From positions 1-64,000 of the forward strand of contig QKYL01000001.1 in NCBI GenBank assembly GCA_003255745.1: 64,000 nucleotides of DNA. Reading direction: 5' to 3'. The translations under genes were made by a program, and so were the position numbers. Every line of letters starts with the position of its first letter. The stretch's first letter is position 1. The notes beneath the pieces were generated by a model, which was not told the origin of the DNA, ran no database searches, and saw only the letters and a list, made by a program, of their open reading frames with translations. Source of the DNA: Paracoccus saliphilus (GTDB lineage: Bacteria > Pseudomonadota > Alphaproteobacteria > Rhodobacterales > Rhodobacteraceae). Positions 18,084-26,704 of the stretch are shown piece by piece.

Positions 18084-18111
18084 AAAAGGGGCCGCGACGG
18101 ATCGTGGCCCC
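18084..18111 (-). terminator. Rho-independent terminator of the exported isomerase gene (minus strand)
   Basis: Read on the minus strand, GGGGCC and GGCCCC pair around an inner partly paired segment and are followed by TTTT. It faces the plus-strand terminator 15 bases away and closes the gene at 18136-18999. Confidence 0.8.
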
Positions 18112-18135
18112 AGTCAACCTGTCCAGCAGGGAGGT

Positions 18136-18999
18136 TCAGCGCGTGGCGCCATCCGGCAGGTTTTCAGTCAAGAAGGTCGCGCCGGTCATCACAACCTCGG
18201 CGGCATCTAGGGGCTGGTCATGTTCGATGATGTACCACTGCGTCCCGGCCTCCTCGGCGGCGGGCAGGATCGCGGCCCAATCCAGCGTGCCTTCCCCCAA
18301 GGCCTTGAAGCCGCGTTCGTCGGCCGCCTCGCCCTGGGGCGCATTGTCCTTGGCATGTATCGCAAAAATGCGGTCGTCAAAGCGGCCCAGGTATTCAACC
18401 GGGTTCAGGCCGCCACGCGCAACCCAAGCCAGGTCCAGTTCGGCCATGACGTCGTCGCCGGCTGCGTCCATCATGATTTCCAACGCGGTGCGGCCGTCGA
18501 ACTCGACCATCTCGAAATCGTGGTTGTGATAGGCCAGCGTCATGTCCTCGGCTTCAAGGGTCTTCGACAGCGCGGCCAGTTCCTCGCCCAAGGCGGTCCA
18601 GCCGGCGGCATCGGTGGGACGATCCTCTTCCGCCAGATAAGGAACCGTGATCGTGTCGTTGCCGATGGCCTTGTTGAAGTCGATCACCGCCTGCGGGTCG
18701 GACCGCAGATCAGCCAGTTGTGCATGGGTTGAAATGGCCTCGACCCCGTATTCGTCCAGCAGCGCCTTCAGATCTTCCGCGCTGCTGTCCTGCATGCCGA
18801 CTGTCTCGACGGCCGTGACCCCTGCAGCCTGCACAGCGGCCAGCTGTTCCTGCAGCGTGCCATGATCACGCAGCGTATACATCTGCACCGCGATCGGCAG
18901 TTCAGCGGTTTGCGGATCCTGTGCCAGGGCTGTCGTGCCCATCAGGGCAACGGCGATCAGCGGCAGGCTGCCGCTCTTGGCTAGGCGCGCATAAGTCAT
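18136..18999 (-). CDS. Exported sugar isomerase/epimerase-like TIM-barrel protein with Sec signal
   Basis: This 287-residue protein has an N-terminal Sec signal ending in GTTALAQ (cleavage near residue 26), then a xylose-isomerase-like TIM barrel. Metal-site motifs are TLAYHNHDFEM, MAELDLAWVARGG, IFAIHAKDNAP and WYIIEHDQP. It therefore works in the periplasm, like the Tat-exported relative in the facing operon. Such proteins are often found with DUF1080 proteins and sugar dehydrogenases, and some relatives cleave or isomerise 3-keto-glycosides. Two LacI-type sites lie 46-80 bases upstream, so it probably belongs to the same regulon although transcribed separately. A minus-strand terminator follows. 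Confidence 0.87.
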   Translation of the reverse strand: MTYARLAKSGSLPLIAVALMGTTALAQDPQTAELPIAVQMYTLRDHGTLQEQLAAVQAAGVTAVETVGMQDSSAEDLKALLDEYGVEAISTHAQLADLRSDPQAVIDFNKAIGNDTITVPYLAEEDRPTDAAGWTALGEELAALSKTLEAEDMTLAYHNHDFEMVEFDGRTALEIMMDAAGDDVMAELDLAWVARGGLNPVEYLGRFDDRIFAIHAKDNAPQGEAADERGFKALGEGTLDWAAILPAAEEAGTQWYIIEHDQPLDAAEVVMTGATFLTENLPDGATR

Positions 19000-19044
19000 G
19001 GAATTCTCCTCGCTAGGACCCCGCTCCTCTGGGGCTGGTGTGAA

Positions 19045-19058
19045 TGTAATGGGTTACA
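19045..19058. promoter_or_regulatory. LacI-type operator, copy 4
   Basis: TGTAATGGGTTACA is the most symmetric site of the set (arms TGTAA and TTACA), 46-59 bases upstream of the exported isomerase start at 18999. Confidence 0.65.
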
Positions 19059-19065
19059 CTTCGGA

Positions 19066-19079
19066 TGAAAAGGATTACA
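19066..19079. promoter_or_regulatory. LacI-type operator, copy 5
   Basis: TGAAAAGGATTACA (TGTAATCCTTTTCA on the other strand) is 7 bases from copy 4, giving a tandem pair with centres 21 bases apart, about two helical turns. Confidence 0.65.
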
Positions 19080-19234
19080 TCAAACGTATGGCAGGATTTT
19101 GCTTTGGTGCTGTTGCTGGGGAGGAGGCCCAACAGGTGCCGCTGTCGATCGGATAGTAGTCACAAAAATGTCGTGAAGGTTGATTATGGCGCCAATCCCG
19201 CCTAGGCACCCGCTGCCCCTACAAAGGACCCGCC

Positions 19235-20719
19235 ATGGCCCGGACCGACTTTGAAACCCGTCATCTCGAGACGCTCGACCGCGACCTCGGTCGCTTCTCG
19301 AACCTTGAAAATGCGACTGCTTATGTTTCTCGCCCTCTCGTGGCGCCGGGCGTGGCATTGGCCTTCGTTCTGCTGGCCGGGCTGGGCGCCATGCTGGCTT
19401 TTGGCGAGACAAGCAACACGCTGGTCGTCGCCATGGCGGCCGTGTTCGGAGCTTATATGGCGTTGAACATCGGGGCGAACGACGTGGCCAACAACATGGG
19501 TCCGGCGGTCGGCGCCAACGCACTGACCATGGGCGGGGCCATCGCGATTGCAGCGGTCTTCGAAACCGCCGGCGCCCTGATTGCTGGTGGCGATGTTGTT
19601 GGTACCATCTCGCGCGGGATCATCGCACCCGAAAGCATCGGCACGCAGTCGGTCTTTGTCTGGGCGATGATGGCTGCGCTGCTGTCCTCGGCGCTCTGGG
19701 TGAACCTGGCGACTTGGGTCGGTGCGCCGGTCTCGACCACGCATTCGGTCGTGGGCGGTGTCATGGGGGCAGGGATCGCTGCGGCGGGTTTTGGCGCCGT
19801 CAACTGGCCCACCATGGGCAAAATCGCCGCCAGCTGGGTCGTCTCTCCGCTGCTGGGCGGGCTGATCGCGGCGGGCTTCCTGTGGTTCATCAAGGCGCGC
19901 ATCATCTATCGCCACGACAAGATCGCCGCGGCCCGGGTCTGGGTGCCGGTCCTGGTGGGCATCATGGCCGGGGCCTTTTCGGCCTATCTGGCGCTGAAGG
20001 GTCTCAGCAAGGTGGTCAAGGTGTCGTTCGGGCATTCGCTGCTGATCGGTGCGGCTCTGGGCCTTTTCGTTTGGCTGGCGATGATCCCAGTGATCCGCCG
20101 CCAGTCGCAGGGGCTGGAAAACCGCAACAAGTCGCTGAAGGTGTTGTTCGGCATCCCGCTGGTCGTCTCGGCGGCACTTCTCAGCTTCGCGCATGGCGCC
20201 AATGACGTGGCCAACGCCGTCGGTCCGCTGGCCGCGATCGTGCAGGCCTCCGCCTCGGGCAGCGTGACCGAAGCGGTCTCAATTCCGCTGTGGGTGATGC
20301 TGATCGGCGCCTTCGGGCTGTCCTTCGGCCTGTTCCTCTTTGGGCCCAAACTGATCCGCATGGTGGGCAGCCAGATCACCAAGCTGAACCCGATGCGCGC
20401 CTATTGCGTGGCGCTGTCGGCGGCGCTGACGGTGATCGTTGCCAGTTGGCTGGGCCTGCCGGTCAGTTCGACCCATATCGCAGTCGGTGCGATCTTCGGC
20501 GTGGGCTTTTTCCGGGAATGGGACGCCGAACGGCGCCTGCGCGCCGCGCAGGGCAGCGTTCCGGAACGCCCGCGCCTCGGCCCCGAAGAGCGCAGCCGGC
20601 GCAAGCTGGTGCGCCGGTCGCATGTGATGACCATTGCGGCGGCTTGGGTTGTCACCGTTCCGGCGGCGGCGGCCTTGTCAGCCGCGCTGTTCCTGGTGCT
20701 GCGGCAGATCGGCGGCTAG
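19235..20719 (+). CDS. Low-affinity inorganic phosphate transporter, PiT family
   Basis: This 494-residue inner-membrane protein carries both PiT signature repeats, IGANDVANNMGPAVGA in the N-terminal half and HGANDVANAVGPLAAI in the C-terminal half, each with VSTTHS or VSSTHI later in the repeat. About ten hydrophobic helices are visible, with a charged cytoplasmic stretch near residues 430-465. It imports phosphate or metal-phosphate with protons or sodium. AAAGGA lies 7 bases before the ATG. The gene stands alone, and its stop overlaps that of the convergent hydrolase gene: both read TAG out of the shared palindrome CTAG. No convincing Pho box was seen upstream. Confidence 0.95.
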   Translation: MARTDFETRHLETLDRDLGRFSNLENATAYVSRPLVAPGVALAFVLLAGLGAMLAFGETSNTLVVAMAAVFGAYMALNIGANDVANNMGPAVGANALTMGGAIAIAAVFETAGALIAGGDVVGTISRGIIAPESIGTQSVFVWAMMAALLSSALWVNLATWVGAPVSTTHSVVGGVMGAGIAAAGFGAVNWPTMGKIAASWVVSPLLGGLIAAGFLWFIKARIIYRHDKIAAARVWVPVLVGIMAGAFSAYLALKGLSKVVKVSFGHSLLIGAALGLFVWLAMIPVIRRQSQGLENRNKSLKVLFGIPLVVSAALLSFAHGANDVANAVGPLAAIVQASASGSVTEAVSIPLWVMLIGAFGLSFGLFLFGPKLIRMVGSQITKLNPMRAYCVALSAALTVIVASWLGLPVSSTHIAVGAIFGVGFFREWDAERRLRAAQGSVPERPRLGPEERSRRKLVRRSHVMTIAAAWVVTVPAAAALSAALFLVLRQIGG

Positions 20720-21546
20720 GCGCGCGCCCGGCAGGCCTCCAGCCAGTCACGCAGCGCGGCAAGGGCAGGGGCCTCGTCCAGCCAAGGGATATGGGCGCGG
20801 CCGGGCACCTCGGTCACGGCCAAGTCGGGTCTGCGCCGCTGCATCTCGGCCACCACAGCGGAGGAAAGAAGGTCAGAGTTCGCCCCTCGGATCACCGCCA
20901 CCGGCAGCCCCGCCGTTGCGTCCCACAGCGGCCACAGATCGACCTGATCGCCCGCGAAGGCAGCCAGGAAGGCATCCCGCAGGGCGAGGTCATAGTTGAT
21001 CCGCAACCCTTCATCGGTCTCAATGTAATGGCGCTGCACGTCTTCCAGCCAGCGCCCCTCGGGAACGTCGTCGAACCCCGTCATCAGCGCGGGCAGCCGC
21101 GCGGCCAGCTCCGCGTAAGTCCGGGCCGCTGGATTGCGGCCCACATAGTCAAAGATCCTCTCCAGCCCCGCTTGCTCGATCTGGGGGCCCACGTCGTTCA
21201 GGCACAGCCCCAGCAACCGCTCCTGCGTTGTGGCGGCCAAGAACATGCCGTTCAAACCGCCGCGAGAAGTGCCCAGAACCGCCGCCCGCCCAATGCCCAG
21301 ATGGTCCAGCAGATCGACCGCATCGCGCGCCTCGCGCGGAACAGTATAGGTTTCTGCACCTGTCCAGTCAGAGCCGCCGCGCCCCCGGTAATCCATCCGG
21401 ATCAGACGATGTCCCGCCAGATGCGGTGCCAGATAATCGAAATCCGCCATCGTGCGGGTCAGACCTGCCAAACACAGCAGCGGCAGGCCCTCTCCCTCGT
21501 CAAGATAGGCCAGCCGGGCCCCGTCGCTTGCCAGAAACTCAGGCAT
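20716..21546 (-). CDS. Alpha/beta-fold hydrolase
   Basis: This 276-residue protein shows the alpha/beta hydrolase pattern. The nucleophile elbow is GTSRGG with the catalytic serine, preceded by RMDYRGRGGSDW, and the catalytic histidine is likely in GRAHIPWLDE near the C-terminus. The middle contains DVGPQIEQAGLERI, typical of the MhpC-like subgroup often found in Rhodobacteraceae. It has no signal and should be cytoplasmic. The ATG at 21546 follows GAAGGGG; an in-frame ATG at 21561 overlaps that site. It lies downstream of fabI in the same direction, separated by a GC-rich repeat hairpin. The substrate is unknown. Confidence 0.88.
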   Translation of the reverse strand: MPEFLASDGARLAYLDEGEGLPLLCLAGLTRTMADFDYLAPHLAGHRLIRMDYRGRGGSDWTGAETYTVPREARDAVDLLDHLGIGRAAVLGTSRGGLNGMFLAATTQERLLGLCLNDVGPQIEQAGLERIFDYVGRNPAARTYAELAARLPALMTGFDDVPEGRWLEDVQRHYIETDEGLRINYDLALRDAFLAAFAGDQVDLWPLWDATAGLPVAVIRGANSDLLSSAVVAEMQRRRPDLAVTEVPGRAHIPWLDEAPALAALRDWLEACRARA

Positions 21547-21563
21547 GTCGCACCCCTTCACTG

Positions 21564-21605
21564 TTGTGAAAATACCCCGGGGGTCCGGGGGCTGGCCCCC
21601 GGCGC
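21564..21605 (-). repeat. GC-rich intergenic hairpin repeat, copy 1
   Basis: Read on the minus strand it has GCCGGGGGC, a short loop, GCCCCCGG, then ACCCCCGGGGTATTTTC. The core stem is CCGGGGGC/GCCCCCGG at 21585-21602. The same layout occurs at 62856-62912. This kind of element, ending in GGGGTATTT, is frequent between genes in Rhodobacteraceae and may terminate or attenuate transcription; here it lies between fabI and the hydrolase gene. Confidence 0.7.
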
Positions 21606-21609
21606 TGCC

Positions 21610-22398
21610 TCACAGGTTCTCGCTCTGCGGCATGCCCAGAACGTGATAACCGCCGTCCACCGTCACGATCTCGCCCGTGGTGCAGGCGCCCCAGTCCGAC
21701 AGCAGCCAGACTGCCGTGCCCCCAATCGCCTCCAGCGTGGCATTTGCCCGCAGGGGCGCATTGGTTTCCGTGTGGCGGAAGGTCTTGCGCGCCCCGCCAA
21801 TGGCGGCACCCGCCAGCGTCTTCATCGGGCCGGGGCTGATCGCATTCACGCGGATGCCGTCAGGTCCAAGATCATTGGCCAGATAGCGTACGCTGCTTTC
21901 CAGCGCCGCCTTGGCGACGCCCATCACGTTGTAGAACGGCGTCACCCGGTTCGACCCGCCATAGGTCAGCGTGATGATCGATCCGCCCTCGGCCATCATC
22001 GGGTGGGCGCGGCGCGCCACCTCGATCAGGGAGTAACAGCTGATCTCCAGACTGCGCTTGAAGTTGGCGCGGCTGGTGTTCATGAACCGGCCGGTTAACT
22101 CGTCCTTGTTGGAAAAGGCGACGGCATGGACCAGGAAGTCCAGCTTGCCCCAACGCTCGGCGATCCGGCCAAAGGCTGCGTCCAGCGACGCGTCGTCGGT
22201 GACATCGACATCCACCAGAAGGTCCGACCCTACCGACGCGGCCAGCGGTTCGACCCGCTTGCCAAAAGCCTCGCCCTGATAGCTGAACGCCAGTTCGGCC
22301 CCTTCGGCCGCCACCGCACGGGCAATGCCCCAGGCAATGGACCGGTCGTTCGCGACCCCCATCACAAGGCCGCGTTTGCCCTTCAGAAGATCACTCAT
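21610..22398 (-). CDS. fabI: Enoyl-[acyl-carrier-protein] reductase (NADH)
   Basis: This 262-residue short-chain dehydrogenase reduces trans-2-enoyl-ACP, the last step of each fatty-acid elongation cycle. The FabI-type nucleotide site reads GVANDRSIAWGIA, and the catalytic pair is Y156 and K163 in FYNVMGVAK, the same numbering as E. coli FabI. ISPGPMKTLAGAAI is the flexible substrate-binding loop. It is the third gene of fabA-fabB-fabI, 23 bases after the fabB stop. Confidence 0.97.
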   Translation of the reverse strand: MSDLLKGKRGLVMGVANDRSIAWGIARAVAAEGAELAFSYQGEAFGKRVEPLAASVGSDLLVDVDVTDDASLDAAFGRIAERWGKLDFLVHAVAFSNKDELTGRFMNTSRANFKRSLEISCYSLIEVARRAHPMMAEGGSIITLTYGGSNRVTPFYNVMGVAKAALESSVRYLANDLGPDGIRVNAISPGPMKTLAGAAIGGARKTFRHTETNAPLRANATLEAIGGTAVWLLSDWGACTTGEIVTVDGGYHVLGMPQSENL

Positions 22399-22421
22399 TA
22401 CCGGCCCTCTATATTTTTATG

Positions 22422-23651
22422 TCATTCCAGATATCTGGACATCACCAGCGTTGCATTGGTGCCGCCGAAGCCGAAGCTGTTCGACAGGACCGAATCCAAC
22501 CCTGCGTTGTCTACACGGCTGGTGGCAATTTCACCCGGTTGAATCTCGGGGTCCAGCGTTTCGACGTTTGCCGAGGCGGCAATGAAGTCATTTTGCAACA
22601 TCAACAGGCTGTAGATCGCTTCGTGGACGCCCGTCGCGCCAAGCGAATGGCCGGTCAGCGACTTAGTCGAACTGATCGGCGGCGTCGCGCCCTTGCCAAA
22701 GATCCGCCGGATCGCGCGAACCTCGCCCATGTCACCGACCGGGGTCGATGTGCCATGCGCGTTGATATAGCTGACCTGACGCCCCTCGGGCAGGGTTTCC
22801 AGCGCAACGCGCATTGCGCGTTCACCGCCCTCGCCGGACGGCGCAACCATGTCGTAGCCGTCCGAGGTCGCGCCATAGCCCGTCACCTCGGCATAGATCT
22901 TGGCGCCGCGTGCGATGGCGTGGGACAACTCCTCCAGCACGACAACGCCGCCGCCGCCCGCGATCACGAAGCCGTCGCGCGTCGCGTCATAGGGGCGCGA
23001 TGCGGTCTGGGGCGTGTCGTTGTATTTTGACGACATGGCGCCCATCGCGTCGAACAGGCAGGACAGGGTCCAGTCAAGCTCCTCGCCGCCGCCCGCGAAG
23101 ACGATGTCTTGCTTGCCCATCTGGATCTGCTCCACCCCGTTGCCGATGCAATGGGCGCTGGTCGCGCAGGCCGAGGTGATGGAATAGTTCACGCCCTTGA
23201 TCTTGAAGGGCGTCGCAAGGCAGGCCGAATTGGTCGATGACATGCAGCGCGTCACCATGAAGGGGCCCATGCGCTTGGGCGCGCCCTTTTCGATGACGAT
23301 CTGGTGGGCCTCGAAGAAGTTCGAGGTCGACGGTCCGCCCGAGCCCATGATCAGGCCCGTGCGCGGGTTCGACACATCGCTTTCCTCCAGCCCGCTGTCC
23401 TTGATCGCCTGTTCCATGGCGATGAAGTTGTAGGCAGCCCCCGGACCCATGAAGCGCAGGTTGCGCTTGTCGACATGGTCCTCCAGCACGATCTGCGGCA
23501 TGCCGTGGATCTGGCTGCGAAAGCCGTGTTCTGCGTATTCAGGCGCAAAGACGATGCCCGAGCGCCCCGTGCGCAGGCTTTCGGTGACCTCATCGGCATT
23601 GTTGCCGATGGGCGAAACAATCCCGAGACCGGTGATGACGACGCGGCGCAT
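22422..23651 (-). CDS. fabB: 3-oxoacyl-[acyl-carrier-protein] synthase I
   Basis: This 409-residue condensing enzyme elongates fatty acids and is required for unsaturated chains made through FabA. The catalytic cysteine is C162 in TSACATSAH, and the two histidines sit in [12 protein letters not shown] and [13 protein letters not shown]. The length and the C-terminal [13 protein letters not shown] match FabB rather than FabF. It lies 21 bases downstream of fabA in the same transcript, the standard alphaproteobacterial arrangement. Confidence 0.97.
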   Translation of the reverse strand: MRRVVITGLGIVSPIGNNADEVTESLRTGRSGIVFAPEYAEHGFRSQIHGMPQIVLEDHVDKRNLRFMGPGAAYNFIAMEQAIKDSGLEESDVSNPRTGLIMGSGGPSTSNFFEAHQIVIEKGAPKRMGPFMVTRCMSSTNSACLATPFKIKGVNYSITSACATSAHCIGNGVEQIQMGKQDIVFAGGGEELDWTLSCLFDAMGAMSSKYNDTPQTASRPYDATRDGFVIAGGGGVVVLEELSHAIARGAKIYAEVTGYGATSDGYDMVAPSGEGGERAMRVALETLPEGRQVSYINAHGTSTPVGDMGEVRAIRRIFGKGATPPISSTKSLTGHSLGATGVHEAIYSLLMLQNDFIAASANVETLDPEIQPGEIATSRVDNAGLDSVLSNSFGFGGTNATLVMSRYLE

Positions 23652-23672
23652 AGGGGCCTCCTTCCGAATGTG

Positions 23673-24182
23673 TCAGTTGGCCGACAGGGCCACTTTCATG
23701 TCCTTGACCTGATAGATCAGCTCACCGTCGGCTTCCACCCGGCCATCCGCCACGCCCATGGTCAGACGGCGGGTTTGGACGGCCTTGGTGAAGTCGACGG
23801 TATAGCGCAACATCTTGCGGTCGGGGCGGACCATGCCGGTCAGCTTGACCTCGCCCACGCCCAAGGCATAGCCGCGCCCTTCCCAGCCCCGCCAGCCCAG
23901 GTTGAAGCCGGTCAGCTGCCACAGGCCGTCCAGGCCCAGGCAGCCGGGCATGATCGGGTTGCCGGGGAAATGGCAGGCGAAGAACCACAAATCGGGGGTG
24001 ATGTCGAATTCGGCGACGACATGGCCCTTGCCGTGTGCGCCCCGATCTTCGGAAATGTCGGTGATGCGGTCCATCATCAGCATGGGGGGCTCGGGCAACT
24101 GCGCATTGCCGGGGCCGAACAGTTCTCCGCGCGCGCAGGCAAGCAGATCGTCGCGGTCAAAGCTGGTCTTGGTCATTGCCAT
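23673..24182 (-). CDS. fabA: 3-hydroxydecanoyl-[acyl-carrier-protein] dehydratase/isomerase
   Basis: This 169-residue enzyme dehydrates beta-hydroxyacyl-ACP and isomerises the C10 intermediate, the branch point to unsaturated fatty acids. The active-site segment [14 protein letters not shown] carries H71, and D85 follows in CLGLDGLW. The ATG at 24182 has GGAAGG upstream and gives the normal family length. In-frame ATGs at 24176 and 24200 are possible alternatives, and 24260 is too far upstream. It is the first gene of the operon with fabB and fabI. Confidence 0.96.
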   Translation of the reverse strand: MAMTKTSFDRDDLLACARGELFGPGNAQLPEPPMLMMDRITDISEDRGAHGKGHVVAEFDITPDLWFFACHFPGNPIMPGCLGLDGLWQLTGFNLGWRGWEGRGYALGVGEVKLTGMVRPDRKMLRYTVDFTKAVQTRRLTMGVADGRVEADGELIYQVKDMKVALSAN

Positions 24183-24287
24183 GCGGATCGTGCCTTCCAT
24201 CTGTGGCCTTGCGGCCGGTCGTGTGTTCAAGTTGCCGCAGGGTCTATCATCTGGGGTCAAGAACGCGCAAGGGCAAGGCTGGGCGCA

Positions 24288-25163
24288 TCAGAACCACTGG
24301 CCCGGCTCCATCAGGCCCAACTCCATCAGCTGCTGGCTGTTCCAGTCAAACCGGCACGAGTTGCGCCAGGTCATGTCGCGGATGCTGTCGCGGGAACCGG
24401 GATTGGTCGTCAGCGCCTTGGCCACCCGGAACGAGGCGATCGCGGCCGTCAGGTTGTGATGCCAAGGGCAGGCATATGTATTGTATTCCTCCACCGAAAA
24501 CCGGTGGTCGGGCAGGACCTTCAGCCCCGGCGCGGCACGGAACAGCGCGATCCGGTCGATCCGGCGGCGATCCGCCGGCAGAAGTTCCTCGTAGCGCCAG
24601 CGCAGGCCGCCATGGAAATCCAGCTGCCGCTCCTTGGCCTTGCCGTCAGGACCCGTGCGGCTTAACGCAAAGTATCCGGTCCGGTCGAACATTGCGTGGT
24701 CCGGATCGACGGCGTTGGGCGTCCGCGACAGGTCCGGCGCATAAAGATCCACCACATAGGTCAGCATGGCGCTGCGTCGTTCCTCGGCGTGAAAGGCCAG
24801 CATCTCGCCCACGGAACGCGTCTCGCAAAAGGGATAGAACAGAAATTCTGCGTTGAAGCAGTAATAGAGCCAGGTTCCCGCCGGCACGGCCGCGATCAGC
24901 GCGTTGACGGGATCCACATGGGCGTTAGGCCGGCGGGTATCGTGGCGCAGCTGCGTGACCCGTTCGGCCATGTCGGGCGGAAGGTCACAAGGCTGCCCCG
25001 ACAGCAACAGGACATGTTGAAAGCCCCGGCGCAGGTGATGAAGGACCGTCTCCTCCAGTGCCACCGCGTCCTCGGCCAGGATCAGCGCGATCGGCCCCGT
25101 CCGCAGCACCGCCGGCCTGGCGGCCAGAAAGGCGGCGACGTCGGGCATCGGCCGCGCGGGCAT
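24288..25163 (-). CDS. Conserved protein of unknown function, possibly glycosyltransferase-like
   Basis: This 291-residue protein is not firmly recognised. It has no signal peptide or transmembrane segment. The N-terminal part (ALILAEDAVALEETVLHHLR, then HVLLLSGQP) looks like the opening of a nucleotide-sugar or GT2-like Rossmann fold. The centre has TWLYYCFNAEFLFYPFCETR and MLTYVVDLYAPDL, rich in aromatic residues, as in Rhodobacteraceae proteins annotated as hypothetical or family-2 glycosyltransferase. The second half is rich in His, Trp and Asp (PWHHNLTAAIASFR). Its ATG overlaps the stop of the upstream Ala-rich gene (TGATG), so the two are coupled. Confidence 0.7.
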   Translation of the reverse strand: MPARPMPDVAAFLAARPAVLRTGPIALILAEDAVALEETVLHHLRRGFQHVLLLSGQPCDLPPDMAERVTQLRHDTRRPNAHVDPVNALIAAVPAGTWLYYCFNAEFLFYPFCETRSVGEMLAFHAEERRSAMLTYVVDLYAPDLSRTPNAVDPDHAMFDRTGYFALSRTGPDGKAKERQLDFHGGLRWRYEELLPADRRRIDRIALFRAAPGLKVLPDHRFSVEEYNTYACPWHHNLTAAIASFRVAKALTTNPGSRDSIRDMTWRNSCRFDWNSQQLMELGLMEPGQWF

Positions 25164-25882
25164 CAGCGCATCACGGCCTTGACCTGCGCCAGTGCGGCGC
25201 GAAGCAGTTCCGGATTGTCCGCCGAGGTTTCGACCAGCCGCTTCAGCGTGGCCTTTTGCGGATCGGGCAAACGGGACTGGTCGATGATCCGGTTCACCTC
25301 CACCCGGTCAAAGCCTTCGGGCGTCAGCACGGCCTCGATACGGGCGGCGACCGAGGCGGCATCGGCGGTGTCGGCCGCGGCGCTGGCGGCATCCAGTGCT
25401 GCGGTCGCAGCCACGTCGGCGGCCTCGGCCGGGGGCAGCGACGGCGCATCGCCCGTTCCCCCGGAGGCTGCGGCTGCGGCACGGTCAGCCGCGGCCAGGG
25501 CCGCCTCGGCCGCGGCTTCGGCCGCATCCGCGGCGGTATTGGCGGGCACGGTCCCGGTCTCGGTCGAAGCGCGTGCGGCCTCGGCAGCCGCATCGGCGGC
25601 AATGGCGGCCGCGTCGGCAGCCGCATCGGCGGCGGCGTCTGCCGCGGCCTCGCCTGCCGCCGGGTCGCCTGCCGGAACTGCGTCAGCCGTCTCGGCCGCG
25701 TCCTCGGCGTTCTCTGCGGCATCGTCGGCCCGCTGCGCGGCATCTCCCGCCGGTGTGGGCGGCAGCGGTTCGGCCCGATCGGCCATCAAGGCGTCGCTCT
25801 CGGCCTCGGCGTTTTGCATCCAGAACCAGCCGCCCCCGGCCAGCAGCACCAGAATCACGACAATCGGCAACAGTCTCGACAT
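25163..25882 (-). CDS. Membrane-anchored alanine-rich protein of unknown function
   Basis: This 239-residue protein begins with a single hydrophobic anchor (residues 5-22, IVVILVLLAGGGWFWM). About 150 residues of Ala with regularly spaced Asp and Glu follow, including runs of an AAAD four-residue period. A more normal C-terminal domain from about residue 180 (ARIEAVLTPEGFDRVEVNRI to the end) looks conserved and helical. The periodic part should form a long charged helix or coiled coil projecting into the periplasm. The start at 25882 places the anchor at the very N-terminus; the open frame extends upstream to 26386 but that part overlaps infC and is not credible. Function unknown. Confidence 0.8.
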   Translation of the reverse strand: MSRLLPIVVILVLLAGGGWFWMQNAEAESDALMADRAEPLPPTPAGDAAQRADDAAENAEDAAETADAVPAGDPAAGEAAADAAADAAADAAAIAADAAAEAARASTETGTVPANTAADAAEAAAEAALAAADRAAAAASGGTGDAPSLPPAEAADVAATAALDAASAAADTADAASVAARIEAVLTPEGFDRVEVNRIIDQSRLPDPQKATLKRLVETSADNPELLRAALAQVKAVMR

Positions 25883-26020
25883 CCGGCACCCCTGACCCAC
25901 GGCCTTGCTTTCCGTCTCTATGGCACAGGCACGGGGGCCAGAAAAGCCGCCCTTACCCCCCGGCGCGCCCCGGGCTGTACGATAGATGCCGTTTTCACGG
26001 CCGTGGTCTTTCAAATTCGG

Positions 26021-26048
26021 TTGAAACGGGACGCAGCTGGCCTTATTT
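26021..26048 (+). promoter_or_regulatory. Candidate sigma-70-type promoter of infC
   Basis: TTGAAA (26021-26026) and TTATTT (26043-26048) are separated by 16 bases. Transcription would start close to 26055, so the ATG at 26052 would not be inside the mRNA, which favours the ATA start at 26088. Confidence 0.45.
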
Positions 26049-26087
26049 TCTATGCACTTCCGCCTTGGCCATAAAAGGAGCAACGCC

Positions 26088-26627
26088 ATAGCCCGTCGAC
26101 CGCATAATGCACCGCCCACCCGCGACACCGGCCCCCGTACCAACGAACGGATCCGCGTGTCCGAGATCCGCCTGATTGGCGCTGACGGAGAGAATGTCGG
26201 CGTCGTGCCGCCTTCGGTCGGCCTCCAATTGGCGCAGGACGCCGGGCTGGATCTGGTCGAGATTTCGCCGAACGCGACCCCCCCGGTCTGCAAGGTCATG
26301 GACCTCGGCAAATACAAGTATGAAATGCAGAAGCGCGAGGCCGAGGCCCGCAAGAAGCAGAAGGTGATCGAGGTCAAGGAGATCAAGTTCCGTCCGGGAA
26401 CCGATACCCATGACTACGACGTCAAGATGCGCAGCGTGCTGAAGTTCCTGGAGGGCGGCGACAAGGTCAAGGTGACCCTGCGTTTCCGCGGCCGGGAAAT
26501 GGCCCACCAGGACCTGGGCTTGGAACTGTTGAACCGGGTCCGCGACGATGTGGGCGAGGCCGGCAAGGTCGAATCCATGCCCAAGCTGGAAGGCCGGCAG
26601 ATGGTGATGATGATCGCGCCCCGCTGA
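26088..26627 (+). CDS. infC: Translation initiation factor IF-3, apparent ATA start codon
   Basis: This 179-residue factor binds the 30S subunit and checks start-codon pairing. The N-terminal domain has [20 protein letters not shown] and [20 protein letters not shown]; the C-terminal domain has [17 protein letters not shown] and [19 protein letters not shown]. No ATG, GTG or TTG fits. AAAAGGAG (26073-26080) lies 7 bases before ATA at 26088, giving the family-typical start [11 protein letters not shown]. The upstream in-frame ATG at 26052 has no ribosome-binding site. infC genes are known for rare starts (AUU in E. coli) that let IF-3 repress its own synthesis. Confidence 0.93.
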   Translation: MARRPHNAPPTRDTGPRTNERIRVSEIRLIGADGENVGVVPPSVGLQLAQDAGLDLVEISPNATPPVCKVMDLGKYKYEMQKREAEARKKQKVIEVKEIKFRPGTDTHDYDVKMRSVLKFLEGGDKVKVTLRFRGREMAHQDLGLELLNRVRDDVGEAGKVESMPKLEGRQMVMMIAPR

Positions 26628-26654
26628 TCCTTTGGCGGACTGCGACAATTTCGA

Positions 26655-26684
26655 GGCCGCGTGGGCATTGCCGCGCGGCCTTTT
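26655..26684 (+). terminator. Rho-independent terminator of infC
   Basis: GGCCGCG (26655-26661) and CGCGGCC (26674-26680) form a 7-bp stem around a 12-base loop, followed by TTTT. It lies 27 bases after the infC stop. Confidence 0.82.
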
Positions 26685-26704
26685 GCATTGCAAGGATGCG
26701 CCTC

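Noticed and set aside
19150-19200. Possible Pho box upstream of the Pit transporter (GTCACAAAAATGTCG)
   Set aside because: Half-site spacing and sequence do not match the tandem CTGTCAT-type Pho box well enough.
20716-20719. Overlap of the Pit transporter and hydrolase stop codons as a special signal
   Set aside because: Both genes simply end on the palindrome CTAG; tight convergent packing explains it.
26052-26087. ATG at 26052 as infC start
   Set aside because: No ribosome-binding site, atypical N-terminal residues, and AAAAGGAG lies downstream of it at the right distance from ATA.
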